A program made the position numbers and the translations under genes. From JAJPGZ01 sp041167105 (GTDB lineage Bacteria; Verrucomicrobiota; Verrucomicrobiia; Chthoniobacterales; UBA10450), in the NCBI GenBank assembly GCA_041167105.1, contig JBEEGX010000097.1, positions 1 to 18,445 on the forward strand: DNA of 18,445 bases. The letters are read 5' to 3'. Numbering within the stretch: the stretch's first letter is position 1; each line of letters opens with the position of its first letter. Below are positions 1 to 7,439 of the stretch, one piece after another. Below the pieces are notes generated by a model. The model made no database searches, was not told the origin of the DNA, and saw only the letters and a program-made list of their open reading frames with translations.

Positions 1-324
1 CACGAACGTTTGCAGCGTCGCGTTCGATTCGGTGAACTTCCGCTCGGTGCGTTGCGCCTGGCCTAACAATAAATAGGCGGACGCCCCCGCCGGCGTGCTC
101 GGGTATTGCGCGATGACCTGCTGGTAATCGGCCGGCGTTTTCGCTTTCGCGAGCATCGTCGCCGCGGTCGAGTCTCGCCGAGCAGTGTAAAAACGGTAAC
201 CCGCGAACCCGATCGCGCCGATGATGACGACGAGGACGACCGCGATGATTTCCTTGTGATACTTGAACCAGAAAACGTGCGCGTCGATTTTGGGTTCGCG
301 AGTGGGTGGCGTTGCGGTGGGCAT
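1..324 (-). CDS. Membrane-anchored TPR-like protein (N-terminal part; continues beyond window start)
   Basis: The minus strand is open from an ATG at 324 to the window edge (108 codons), with no stop. The product starts MPTATPPTREPKIDAHVFWFKY, then has one hydrophobic segment at about residues 26-43 (IIAVVLVVIIGAIGFAGY). After this comes a soluble part with helical-repeat character (TPADYQQVIAQYPSTPAGASAYLLLGQAQRTERKF). This layout, a short cytoplasmic N-terminus, one TM helix and exported tetratricopeptide-like helices, resembles YfgM/TPR_21-type envelope proteins; that assignment is an inference. No clear Shine-Dalgarno site precedes the ATG. One AAGATCGACA copy lies just upstream (334-343). 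It follows the isochorismatase-family gene on the same strand after a 73-nt gap, so co-transcription is possible. The C-terminus cannot be seen. Confidence 0.75.
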   Translation of the reverse strand, partial: MPTATPPTREPKIDAHVFWFKYHKEIIAVVLVVIIGAIGFAGYRFYTARRDSTAATMLAKAKTPADYQQVIAQYPSTPAGASAYLLLGQAQRTERKFTESNATLQTFV

Positions 325-397
325 AAATGCGATTGTCGATCTTGCGCGGGAATCGTTTATTGCCACGCGAACCTAACGTGCGCAAGCCCGACGCGAC

Positions 398-991
398 TTA
401 CTTGCGGGCCCGGGACAATTTCAACTTCGGCGATGGCTTCACCTCCGCCTTCAGGTAATTCTTCATCAACTTGAGCGCGGCACGATTTTCTCTCGCGGTA
501 TTCGATACCGTGCAATCGGACGGCACTATCAATTTGTAGTCGCGCATGTAGGCGTCGTTCGCGGTGAAGAGCACGCAATAATTTCCGGCGATACCGGTGA
601 TGATAAGCCGTTCCGCGCCGAGATAACGTAGTAGTGTCTCGAGCGTCGAAGAAAAAAATCCCGAATGTTTCGGCTTAAGAACGAAGTAATCGTCCTGCTC
701 CGGCCGCAAAAGATCGACAATCTCCTTCGCCTTACCTTTGCGGCAATGCTCGACTAACGAGCGCAGATCGGAGCGCCAGCGTCCGAAGTTGTCATTCACG
801 TAAACGCATGGAATCCCCGCGCGTTTCGCTCGCGCTTTCAACTTCGCCAGCTTCCGCGCCATGGTCGGCGCATACCGCATCAATTGCTTCGCTTCCGGAA
901 AATCGAGATCGTTGATGACATCGACGATCAACAACGCCGTCTTAGATTTGTCCGGCGCGCTGCCGTGCAAATCGGAATTCTTCGCCGGCAT
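398..991 (-). CDS. Isochorismatase-family cysteine hydrolase
   Basis: The 197-aa product has the isochorismatase-like fold signature. An N-terminal strand ends in Asp (TALLIVDVINDLDF, D24), the lysine region is YFVLKPKHSGFF (likely K106), and the nucleophile motif TGIAGNYCV carries C139. This makes a plausible Asp-Lys-Cys triad, with the Gly-Ile-Ala turn that typically holds the cis-peptide bond. The length is normal for the family. Members hydrolyse amides or vinyl ethers (nicotinamidase, isochorismatase, ureidoacrylate and N-carbamoyl amidases), and the substrate cannot be chosen from sequence alone. The protein is probably cytoplasmic, as no signal peptide is seen. It starts 20 nt after the stop of the small Lys-rich gene on the same strand. 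The stretch EIVDLLRP is encoded by a dispersed TGTCGATCTT copy (710-719). Confidence 0.88.
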   Translation of the reverse strand: MPAKNSDLHGSAPDKSKTALLIVDVINDLDFPEAKQLMRYAPTMARKLAKLKARAKRAGIPCVYVNDNFGRWRSDLRSLVEHCRKGKAKEIVDLLRPEQDDYFVLKPKHSGFFSSTLETLLRYLGAERLIITGIAGNYCVLFTANDAYMRDYKLIVPSDCTVSNTARENRAALKLMKNYLKAEVKPSPKLKLSRARK

Positions 992-1011
992 CGCGCAAGA
1001 TCGACAATCAA

Positions 1012-1242
1012 CTAACGGCGCTTCTTTTTGGCGACGCCGCCTTTGCGCGAACTGGCTTTGCTCGATTTCTTCCCGCGACCACTGCCGCTTTTCTTGCCGC
1101 CTTTGTCCGATTTATTAACGGTCGCCCATGCGCGCGCCTTCGCGGTTTTTTTCGAGACGCCGCGTTTCTCGTAGCCTTCCTCGATGTGCTCCGCTTTTCG
1201 TTTTTGTTTCGAGGTGTATTTCTTTTTGCTTCCCCGTGCCAT
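1012..1242 (-). CDS. Small Lys/Arg-rich protein of the 'KYT-KQKRKAEHIEEGYEKRGVS' family
   Basis: The product is a 76-aa basic protein, MARGSKKKYTSKQKRKAEHI..., with a conserved core KAEHIEEGYEKRGVSKKTAKARAWATVNK and a Gly/Lys/Ser-rich tail. Homologues with this core are often labelled 'plasmid stabilization protein' in databases. That is a transferred label and the function is not established. The start at 1242 is chosen because GGAGG lies 7 nt upstream of this ATG on the minus strand, one of the clearest ribosome binding sites in the window. Longer in-frame starts upstream (1269) would bury that site inside the coding region. The tail may bind nucleic acid electrostatically, which is inferred only from composition. 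It is the first gene of a minus-strand run with the isochorismatase-family gene. Confidence 0.8.
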   Translation of the reverse strand: MARGSKKKYTSKQKRKAEHIEEGYEKRGVSKKTAKARAWATVNKSDKGGKKSGSGRGKKSSKASSRKGGVAKKKRR

Positions 1243-1332
1243 GATTTTGCCTCCAGAAAAAGAACGCACTTCATGCGCTCGCTGGATTCATGCGAATACG
1301 TCTAATGATGCGCCGCCAAGCGAAATTCTTGT

Positions 1333-1848
1333 ATGGAATCGCTGCATGACATCTACCTGAAAATGTTCGGAGCCGATGGCCATCCCACTCAATTAACGCT
1401 GCTGCAAATCGCGCTGCGCGGTCTCATCATATTCGCTGCGGGACTGACGATGGTGCGCCTGGGCGACCGCCGTTCGCTTTCGGAAAAAACGGCTTTCGAC
1501 GCCATCTTCATCGTGCTGCTTGGTTCGATGCTTTCCCGCGCGATCAACGGCACCGCGCCGTTTCTACTCACCATCGGCGGCGCCATCACTCTCATGATCA
1601 TTCATCGCGTATGCGCATGGTTCGCGTATCGCTCGCATTCATTCGGTAAATTAATCAAAGGCGAAGAAGTCGCGCTCGTGCGGAATGGGAAAGTTGATTG
1701 GGACGCGATGAAGAGCGCGCTCGTTTCGAAGCACGACCTCGCCGAAGATTTGCGCCTCAGCGCGAAAACGGAAAACCTCGAGGACATTCGTCTCGCGCAG
1801 CTCGAGCGCAGCGGCGACATCAGCTTCATCTCGAAAGAAAAATCGTAA
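1333..1848 (+). CDS. DUF421/YetF-like membrane protein
   Basis: The 171-aa product begins with a short amphipathic region, then has about three hydrophobic segments: LLQIALRGLIIFAAGLTMVRL (about 25-44), AIFIVLLGSMLSRAIN (57-72) and FLLTIGGAITLMIIHRVCAWF (76-97). A cytoplasmic domain follows, containing GKLIKGEEVALVRNGKVDWDAMKSALVSKHDLAEDLRLSAKTENLEDIRLAQLERSGDISFI. The order TM bundle, 'G..LI.G...L..NG', 'DL...LR' and 'LE.SG.IS' is that of the YetF/DUF421 family, whose biochemical role is unclear. The stop codon TAA (1846-1848) overlaps a dispersed AAGATCGACA copy at 1847-1856. The gene is on plus, divergent from the small Lys-rich gene. Confidence 0.85.
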   Translation: MESLHDIYLKMFGADGHPTQLTLLQIALRGLIIFAAGLTMVRLGDRRSLSEKTAFDAIFIVLLGSMLSRAINGTAPFLLTIGGAITLMIIHRVCAWFAYRSHSFGKLIKGEEVALVRNGKVDWDAMKSALVSKHDLAEDLRLSAKTENLEDIRLAQLERSGDISFISKEKS

Positions 1849-1881
1849 GATCGACATCTTTCTTTTGCTGACTTCGGCATT

Positions 1882-1909
1882 GGACGTTGCGCGTTGAACG
1901 TTGAACGTT
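1882..1909 (+). repeat. Four tandem 7-bp units (consensus GAACGTT)
   Basis: The units read GGACGTT, GCGCGTT, GAACGTT and GAACGTT, head to tail, ending 7 bp before the GTG start of the aminotransferase. They occupy the place where a Shine-Dalgarno site would be, and no AGGAGG-like sequence is present. Confidence 0.7.
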
Positions 1910-1916
1910 TGCCGTC

Positions 1917-2990
1917 GTGATTCCGCACGACAAACTCTTCACGCCCGGCCCGGTCGAAGTCTCGGCCAAAACGCTCGCCGCATTTTCGCGGCCGATGATC
2001 GGACATCGCGGCCAAGATTTCAAAAATCTCTACCGCGACATTTATCCAAAGCTGCAAACGTTGTTCGGCACAAAGCAGCCGGTGTTTCTTTCGACTTCAT
2101 CGGCATGGGGTGTGATGGAGGCGTCGATCCGCAATCTCGTGAGCAAACGCGTGCTCGTATGCATGTGCGGCGCGTTCTCCGACAAATGGCTCGATGTCGC
2201 CAAGCGTTGCGGAAAAAAGGCCGAAGCATTGCAAGTGGAATGGGGAAAACACATTGACGCGAAAGATGTCGATCTTGCATTGAGCTCGGGAAAGTTCGAC
2301 ACCGTCACGCTGATTCATAACGAAACCTCCACCGGCGTGATGAACCCGCTGCTGGAAATTTGCGCCGCGCTCGCGAAGTATCCCGACGTCACGCTCATCC
2401 TCGACACCGTCTCATCATTCAGCGCGGTCAAGATCGACATGGACGCGCTCGGCATCGACGTCATGCTCACCGGTTCGCAAAAAGCGCTCGCACTTCCGCC
2501 CGGCTTTTCGCTCTTCAGCGTTTCCGAAAAAGCATTCGCGCGCGCGGAAAAACAAACAGACCGCGGTTACTACTTCGACTTTCTCGAATTCAAAAAGCAA
2601 CAGGCCGATTGGATGACGCCGACCACGCCGAGCATCGGCCACATCTTCGCGTTGCAATCGAAGCTCGAAGAGATTTTCGAGGAAGGAGTTGATGCGCGCT
2701 TAGATCGACATGCAAAAACCAACGCGTTGGTGCACGATTGGGTGCGTAGTCGCGGCTTCGATTTCTTCGCCGAAGAAGGCTACCGCTCAAAGACGCTCAC
2801 CTGCGTGAAAAATAATCGCGACATCGATGTTGTCGATCTTGTGAAGCGGTTGCGGACGAAACACCATGTCGTCATCGACGGCGGCTACGGAAAACTCAAA
2901 GGCCAAACATTTCGGCTTTCGAACATGGGTGATGAAACGGAAGAAACCGTTTCGCATCTGCTCGCGTGTGTCGACGACGTTTTTAAATAA
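1917..2990 (+). CDS. Class V PLP-dependent aminotransferase (alanine-glyoxylate / serine-pyruvate type)
   Basis: The 357-aa product is a fold-type I, class V aminotransferase. It has the N-terminal KLFTPGPVEVS motif, the GHRGQDFKNLY substrate/PLP region, ILDTVSSFSA with the PLP-ring Asp (D163) and MLTGSQKALALPPG with the Schiff-base lysine K189. The C-terminal FRLSNMGD corresponds to the carboxylate-binding arginine region. Length is typical. Members transfer amino groups between alanine, serine or phosphoserine and glyoxylate, pyruvate or similar acceptors in the cytoplasm. The substrate is not decidable here. The start is GTG at 1917, because an in-frame stop lies at 1902-1904 and the protein begins as family members do. 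Three AAGATCGACA copies lie within it (2267, 2430, 2831). A hairpin follows directly. Confidence 0.9.
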   Translation: MIPHDKLFTPGPVEVSAKTLAAFSRPMIGHRGQDFKNLYRDIYPKLQTLFGTKQPVFLSTSSAWGVMEASIRNLVSKRVLVCMCGAFSDKWLDVAKRCGKKAEALQVEWGKHIDAKDVDLALSSGKFDTVTLIHNETSTGVMNPLLEICAALAKYPDVTLILDTVSSFSAVKIDMDALGIDVMLTGSQKALALPPGFSLFSVSEKAFARAEKQTDRGYYFDFLEFKKQQADWMTPTTPSIGHIFALQSKLEEIFEEGVDARLDRHAKTNALVHDWVRSRGFDFFAEEGYRSKTLTCVKNNRDIDVVDLVKRLRTKHHVVIDGGYGKLKGQTFRLSNMGDETEETVSHLLACVDDVFK

Positions 2991-2994
2991 AAGC

Positions 2995-3026
2995 GAAGGG
3001 CGCCTTCGTTTCCGAAAGCGCCCTTC
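2995..3026 (-). terminator. Hairpin between the aminotransferase gene and rnpB (possibly bidirectional)
   Basis: GAAGGGCGC (2995-3003) pairs perfectly with GCGCCCTTC (3018-3026). An inner TTCG/CGAA pairing extends the stem. Read on minus, the stem is followed by GCTTTTATTT, which suits termination of rnpB. Read on plus it is followed by ATATTT and may also end the aminotransferase transcript. Confidence 0.65.
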
Positions 3027-3029
3027 ATA

Positions 3030-3418
3030 TTTCGATGGCGGTAAGCCGAATTCTGTCGTGGACGATCATTTATCTCAGCTCCGCTTTCACGGAACCGCCC
3101 GGCGAATTTTCATTCGCCGTGGTGCGACGATACCCGAGGCCTAACGAGCCGGCTGCTCTACCTCTGTTTTGTCTTGCACCGCATGGGGTTTTTCCTGCCG
3201 CGCGAATTGCTCCGCGCGCGGTGAGCTCTTACCTCGCCTTTTCAACCTTACCGTCTCTTCGTTGCCAAAGAACCGGCGGTGTCTTTTCTGTGACACTTTC
3301 CGTCAACCCCGACTTTCGTCGGGACTGCCTCCGCATTCTGCGAAGCATGCCGCCGTATGGTGTTCGGACTTTCCTCTCGTGAGCCTAACGACTCACCAGC
3401 GATCGTCTGCCATCGGCG
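3030..3418 (-). ncRNA. rnpB: RNase P RNA, bacterial A type
   Basis: Read on minus, this contains the universal RNase P RNA landmarks. GAGGAAAGTCCGAAC follows a short P3-like hairpin (GTGAG...CTCAC). In the middle are ACAGAAAAGACACCGCC and GGTAAGGTTGAAAAGG, and AAACCCCATGCGGTGCAAG follows. Near the 3' end is GACAGAATTCGGCTTAC. The ends are set by the P1 helix: CGATGGC (3415-3409) pairs with GCCATCG (3039-3033). Ends are accurate to about 10 nt. RNase P RNA is the catalytic subunit that removes the 5' leader from tRNA precursors, with the RnpA protein. Two GCCTAACGA motifs are embedded in the RNA (3139-3147 and 3383-3391, the latter in the P3 loop). It is preceded by a promoter-like site and followed by a hairpin. 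Confidence 0.95.
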
Positions 3419-3421
3419 CCC

Positions 3422-3450
3422 ACTTTACCCGATGTCGATCTTGCGCGCAA
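3422..3450 (-). promoter_or_regulatory. Likely rnpB promoter
   Basis: On minus, TTGCGC (3450-3445), a 17-nt spacer and TAAAGT (3427-3422) resemble sigma70 -35/-10 boxes. They would start transcription close to the P1 helix of rnpB. The spacer contains an exact AAGATCGACA copy (3433-3442), and the site lies in the last codons of the upstream membrane-protein gene. Confidence 0.5.
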
Positions 3451-4084
3451 TCGGCGCGCGTGACTTCCAATTCAAGGCCGCAAAGACAAGATGATAAACG
3501 CCGAATGTCACGCCCATCAGAGTGACCGGCACGTTGTCGGTCCATTCATCGATGCGATCCGCGAGCAATGGAACACTGAGCGCGGTCAACAAAAAGGACC
3601 AGCCGAGGAGAGGGATCGATCGCGGAGCGAACCACCCGCTCGTCAGGCAAATCAATCCGTAGAATGCGATCCACACCGTGATGAGCTCGAGCTCGGCCGC
3701 GCCGAGATATCCGGTGGCGAAAAACCATCCGCTGAACGCCGCCGGGATGAGACCGAGCGGCGCGATCGTGCCCAGCGCCAATTTGGTGCGCGCGGATGGA
3801 AACTTATCCGCGTTATCGCGAGCAGCGCGCCACAAAAAGAAAATCATCGCGATGGCTGCGAGAACGAATATGTCGATCCACGCGAAGGCGAATTCGCGCG
3901 GCCGGATTGGTCGTCCTAAAAAGCGTGTGATTTCATCGTTCACGTAAATCGCGACCGCGGTGAAGATCGACAACGTGCCGGTGACGAGCGAAACGCGCGC
4001 GAAAACGGCACGGTAAGTTTCCTTCCGCTCGAGCAAACCCCGAATGATGTGCAGCTGTTCTTCCAGCGGCGGCTCGCGATCCAT
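3425..4084 (-). CDS. Hypothetical six-TM membrane protein
   Basis: The 219-aa product has no family I recognise. After a charged N-terminus (MDREPPLEEQLHIIRGLLERKETYRAVFARV), about six hydrophobic helices are visible near residues 30-48, 66-85, 101-126, 132-151, 156-175 and 184-205. Short loops separate them and the tail is basic (WKSRAPIARKIDIG). This indicates an inner-membrane protein without an obvious catalytic motif. The final codons (RKIDIG) are created by a dispersed AAGATCGACA copy, and the stop lies within the presumed rnpB promoter. TM1 contains a second copy coding for LSIF (3963-3972). The gene is divergent from the peroxiredoxin gene across about 60 bp. Confidence 0.75.
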   Translation of the reverse strand: MDREPPLEEQLHIIRGLLERKETYRAVFARVSLVTGTLSIFTAVAIYVNDEITRFLGRPIRPREFAFAWIDIFVLAAIAMIFFLWRAARDNADKFPSARTKLALGTIAPLGLIPAAFSGWFFATGYLGAAELELITVWIAFYGLICLTSGWFAPRSIPLLGWSFLLTALSVPLLADRIDEWTDNVPVTLMGVTFGVYHLVFAALNWKSRAPIARKIDIG

Positions 4085-4106
4085 GATGAAGTTGTCGATC
4101 TTCGTT

Positions 4107-4134
4107 TTGACCGAGTAGATGTCGATCTTATACT
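4107..4134 (+). promoter_or_regulatory. Sigma70-like promoter for the peroxiredoxin-aconitase operon
   Basis: TTGACC (4107-4112), a 16-nt spacer and TATACT (4129-4134) form a near-consensus promoter. Transcription would start around 4141-4142, only 2-3 nt before the ATG at 4144, so the mRNA would be almost leaderless. An exact TGTCGATCTT copy (4120-4129) fills the second half of the spacer and touches the -10 box. Another copy lies at 4093-4102. Confidence 0.6.
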
Positions 4135-4143
4135 GACGTTCTC

Positions 4144-4635
4144 ATGCTCGCTGTCGGAACGAATGCGCCAGATTTTTCTCTAGCAACGAAAACGGCCGAT
4201 GGGCCGAAGCAGATCAAATTGAGCGATAACTTCGGAAAGAAAAATACGTTGCTCTTGTTTTTCCCGATGGCGTTTACCGGCACGTGCACGACGGAAATGT
4301 GCGGCGTGAGCAATGATTTGGCAGCCTATCAATCATTGAACGCGGAAGTTTACGGAATCAGCGGCGACAATCCGTTCGCGCAGGAAGCGTGGGCGAAAAA
4401 GGAAAACATCACCGCGACATTGCTGAGCGATTACGAACACAAGGTCGCGCAGGCTTACGGCGCCGCCTACGATTCGTTCCTGCCGCAGATGAATCTCGGA
4501 ATGGGCGGCGTACCGAAACGCGCGGTCTTCATCGTAGATCGACAAGGTGTGATTCAATACGCCGAGTGCGACAACGACGCCCGCGCGTTACCGAACTTCG
4601 AAAAAGTGAAAACGAAATTGGCGGAGCTGAAGTGA
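4144..4635 (+). CDS. Peroxiredoxin, PrxQ/Bcp-like (AhpC/TSA family)
   Basis: The 163-aa product has the thioredoxin-fold peroxiredoxin signature PMAFTGTC, i.e. P(x)3T(x)2C, with the peroxidatic cysteine at C48. A second cysteine, C53, follows five residues later (CTTEMC). This is the spacing of atypical two-Cys PrxQ/Bcp enzymes, where the pair forms an intramolecular disulfide. The strand VPKRAVFIVDRQGVIQY carries the conserved arginine. Such enzymes reduce H2O2 and organic hydroperoxides in the cytoplasm using thioredoxin. The gene is first in a two-gene unit. Its stop codon overlaps the GTG start of aconitase (GTGA), which fits coupling of peroxide defence to a peroxide-sensitive iron-sulfur enzyme. 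A one-mismatch motif copy lies at 4535. Confidence 0.92.
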   Translation: MLAVGTNAPDFSLATKTADGPKQIKLSDNFGKKNTLLLFFPMAFTGTCTTEMCGVSNDLAAYQSLNAEVYGISGDNPFAQEAWAKKENITATLLSDYEHKVAQAYGAAYDSFLPQMNLGMGGVPKRAVFIVDRQGVIQYAECDNDARALPNFEKVKTKLAELK

Positions 4636-7439
4636 CTAACGAATTTAAAACGCTGACGAAATTCGACGCGGGCGATGGCCGTGAAGCATCTTTCCATTCG
4701 TTGCCGAAATTGGAGGAACAAGGTGTCGGGAAAATTTCGCGATTGCCGGTGAGCATTCGCATCGTGCTCGAATCGGTGCTGCGGAATTGCGACGGGAAAA
4801 AAGTTCGCCGCAAAGATGTGGAGACGCTGGCGAATTGGAACGCGAAGAAGCCGGCGAACGAAGAAATTCCTTTCGTCGTCGCGCGGATCGTTCTCCAGGA
4901 TTTCACAGGCGTGCCGCTAGTTGTCGATCTTGCGGCGATGCGGAGCGCGGTGCAGCGAGTTGGCGGCGATCCGAAAATTATCGAGCCGCTAGTCCCAGTC
5001 GATCTCGTGGTCGATCACTCGGTGCAGGTTGATTTCTTCGGATCGGCCGAAGCGTTGCGGTTGAATTTGGAAATGGAATTCAAGCGCAATCGCGAGCGTT
5101 ACCAATTTCTGAAATGGGGACAACAAGCCTTCAAAACTTTCCAGCTTGTTCCACCCGGGATCGGCATCGTGCATCAGGTGAATCTCGAATATCTCGCCAA
5201 GGGCGTGCTTAATCGTGACGGCGTTTATATTCCGGACACACTCGTCGGCACTGATTCGCACACCACGATGATCAACGGGCTCGGTGTCGTGGGTTGGGGC
5301 GTCGGCGGAATTGAAGCCGAAGCGGGAATGCTCGGTCAGCCGGTTTATTTTCTCACGCCCGAAGTTGTCGGTGTAAACTTAAGCGGACGCTTGAAGGAAG
5401 GCGTGACCGCGACCGATCTCGTCCTGCACATCACACAATTGCTGCGCGCGCAAAAAGTCGTCGGCAAGTTCGTGGAGTTTTATGGCGAAGGCGCGGCTTC
5501 GTTACCGGTGCCGGACCGCGCAACCATCGGCAACATGTCTCCGGAGTACGGCGCGACCATGGGATTTTTTCCGGTCGACAACGAATCGGTTGCGTATCTG
5601 CGCGCGACCGGGCGAACGGACGAGCAATGCGCCGCGTTCGAAAATTATTTTCGCGCGCAAAAAATGTTCGGCATGCCGCGCAAAGGCGACATCGATTATT
5701 CGGTCGATCTCGAAGTCGATCTTGCCGATGTGCAGCCGAGCGTGGCCGGACCGAAACGGCCGCAGGACCGAATCGATCTGCCGTCGTTAGGCGAAACGTT
5801 TCGTTCGTTGTTGAAGAAATCTGTGCCGGACGGCGGTTACGGAAAAGAAGATGTCGATCTTGCCGTGAAACATTCGGTGAAACTGAACGGAAGCGCGCCG
5901 ACCGACGGCGAAATGCAAAACATCGAGCCGGGTGAAGAGCGCAACAAAGCCGAGATGGTGACGAATCGGCCAACGCCCGATACGGCAAAAGATTTGCAAC
6001 ACGCCGATCCGTTTCATCACGGACAAACAAAAATCGGTCACGGCAGTGTGTTGATTGCGGCGATCACCAGTTGCACGAACACGAGCAATCCGAGCGTCAT
6101 GCTCGCGGCTGGATTGCTGGCGAAAAAAGCGGTCGAGCGCGGATTGCGGATCGATCCGGCGGTGAAGACTTCGCTCGCGCCCGGCTCGCGCGTGGTCACG
6201 GATTATTTGGCGAAGACCGGACTGCAACCGTATCTCGATCAACTTGGATTCAACATTGTCGGCTATGGTTGCACGACGTGCATCGGAAACTCCGGGCCGC
6301 TGCATCCGCGCATTGAAGAAGCGATCAATCAACACGATCTCATCGCGGCCTCGGTGCTTTCCGGCAATCGCAACTTTGAAGCGCGGGTGCATCAGAACAT
6401 CAAAGCGAACTTTCTCATGTCGCCGCCGCTCGTGGTCGCATTCGCGTTGGCCGGACGAGTAGATGTCGATCTTACGAAAGACCCGCTGGGCAAAGGGAAG
6501 GACGGCGACGTTTACCTGCGCGACTTGTGGCCGTCGTTAGGCGAAATTCGCGACGCCATGGCATCGGCGCTGACGCCGGAAGTGTTTCGCAGATTGTATC
6601 GCGATTTCGCGGATCAAAATCCGAAATGGAACGAGATCCCGTCGAGCAAAGGCGACGTTTACGTTTGGGACGAGAAGAGCGATTACATCCATGAGCCGCC
6701 GTTCTTTAAAGATTTCTCGATGGACGTCAGCAAGATCGACAATATCACCGGCGCACGACCGCTCGGAATTTTCGGCGACAGCGTTACGACCGATCACATT
6801 TCGCCGGCGGGCGCGATCAAAGCGACGTCGCCGGCGGGTGAGTATCTAATGTCGCGCGGAATTAAACCGGAAGATTTCAACAGCTACGGTTCGCGACGCG
6901 GAAATGATCTCGTGATGACGCGCGGGACGTTTGCGAATGTGCGCATTAAGAATCTGATGGTGCCTGGCGTCGAAGGCGGCGTGACGAAACACCAGCCCGA
7001 TGGCGAGCAGATGTCGATCTTCGATGCGGCCATGAAGTATCAAAAGGAAGGCGTGCCGCTCGTCGTCATCGCGGGCCATGAATACGGGACGGGCTCGTCG
7101 CGCGATTGGGCGGCCAAGGGGACGCGTTTGTTAGGCGTGAAGGCGGTGGTGGCGGCGAGTTACGAACGCATTCATCGCTCGAACCTCGTCGGCATGGGCG
7201 TGTTGCCTTTGCAATTTCTCGAAGGCACAAACGCGCAATCGTTAGGCCTCGACGGCTCGGAAACTTTTTCGATCACCGGACTGTCGGACAATGTTCAACC
7301 CGGGCAGCAAGTGACGTTGGAAATTTCCGGCAAAGGTTCGGTGCCGGTGAAACTGCGCATCGATACACCGATCGAGATCGACTATTACAAACACGGCGGG
7401 ATTTTGCCGTTCGTGTTACGGCAATTGCTCGCGAAGTAG
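4632..7439 (+). CDS. acnA: Aconitate hydratase (AcnA/IRP type)
   Basis: The 935-aa enzyme isomerises citrate to isocitrate via cis-aconitate in the TCA cycle. All domain landmarks are present: SLPKLEEQGVGKISRLPVSIRIVLESVLRNCDG near the N-terminus, VGTDSHTTMINGLGVVGWGVGGIEAE, SCTNTSNPSVM, GYGCTTCIGNSGPL, GDSVTTDHISPAGAI and GHEYGTGSSRDWAAKG in the swivelling C-terminal domain. The [4Fe-4S] ligands are C481, C547 and C550, with the same 66- and 3-residue spacings as E. coli AcnA. The start is GTG at 4632, overlapping the peroxiredoxin stop and preceded by GGAG. The frame is open further upstream, but that part is a shadow of the peroxiredoxin gene. The stretch before C481 is about 46 residues longer than in E. 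coli. Five exact AAGATCGACA copies lie within the gene. Confidence 0.96.
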   Translation: MTNEFKTLTKFDAGDGREASFHSLPKLEEQGVGKISRLPVSIRIVLESVLRNCDGKKVRRKDVETLANWNAKKPANEEIPFVVARIVLQDFTGVPLVVDLAAMRSAVQRVGGDPKIIEPLVPVDLVVDHSVQVDFFGSAEALRLNLEMEFKRNRERYQFLKWGQQAFKTFQLVPPGIGIVHQVNLEYLAKGVLNRDGVYIPDTLVGTDSHTTMINGLGVVGWGVGGIEAEAGMLGQPVYFLTPEVVGVNLSGRLKEGVTATDLVLHITQLLRAQKVVGKFVEFYGEGAASLPVPDRATIGNMSPEYGATMGFFPVDNESVAYLRATGRTDEQCAAFENYFRAQKMFGMPRKGDIDYSVDLEVDLADVQPSVAGPKRPQDRIDLPSLGETFRSLLKKSVPDGGYGKEDVDLAVKHSVKLNGSAPTDGEMQNIEPGEERNKAEMVTNRPTPDTAKDLQHADPFHHGQTKIGHGSVLIAAITSCTNTSNPSVMLAAGLLAKKAVERGLRIDPAVKTSLAPGSRVVTDYLAKTGLQPYLDQLGFNIVGYGCTTCIGNSGPLHPRIEEAINQHDLIAASVLSGNRNFEARVHQNIKANFLMSPPLVVAFALAGRVDVDLTKDPLGKGKDGDVYLRDLWPSLGEIRDAMASALTPEVFRRLYRDFADQNPKWNEIPSSKGDVYVWDEKSDYIHEPPFFKDFSMDVSKIDNITGARPLGIFGDSVTTDHISPAGAIKATSPAGEYLMSRGIKPEDFNSYGSRRGNDLVMTRGTFANVRIKNLMVPGVEGGVTKHQPDGEQMSIFDAAMKYQKEGVPLVVIAGHEYGTGSSRDWAAKGTRLLGVKAVVAASYERIHRSNLVGMGVLPLQFLEGTNAQSLGLDGSETFSITGLSDNVQPGQQVTLEISGKGSVPVKLRIDTPIEIDYYKHGGILPFVLRQLLAK

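Noticed and set aside
1012..1242. Toxin-antitoxin or plasmid maintenance role for the small Lys-rich gene
   Set aside because: The database label is not backed by any partner gene or known motif here.
4389..4631. Upstream extension of the aconitase frame giving a 1016-aa protein
   Set aside because: It overlaps the peroxiredoxin gene in another frame, and the peptide there is Arg-rich shadow sequence. The family N-terminus begins at GTG 4632.
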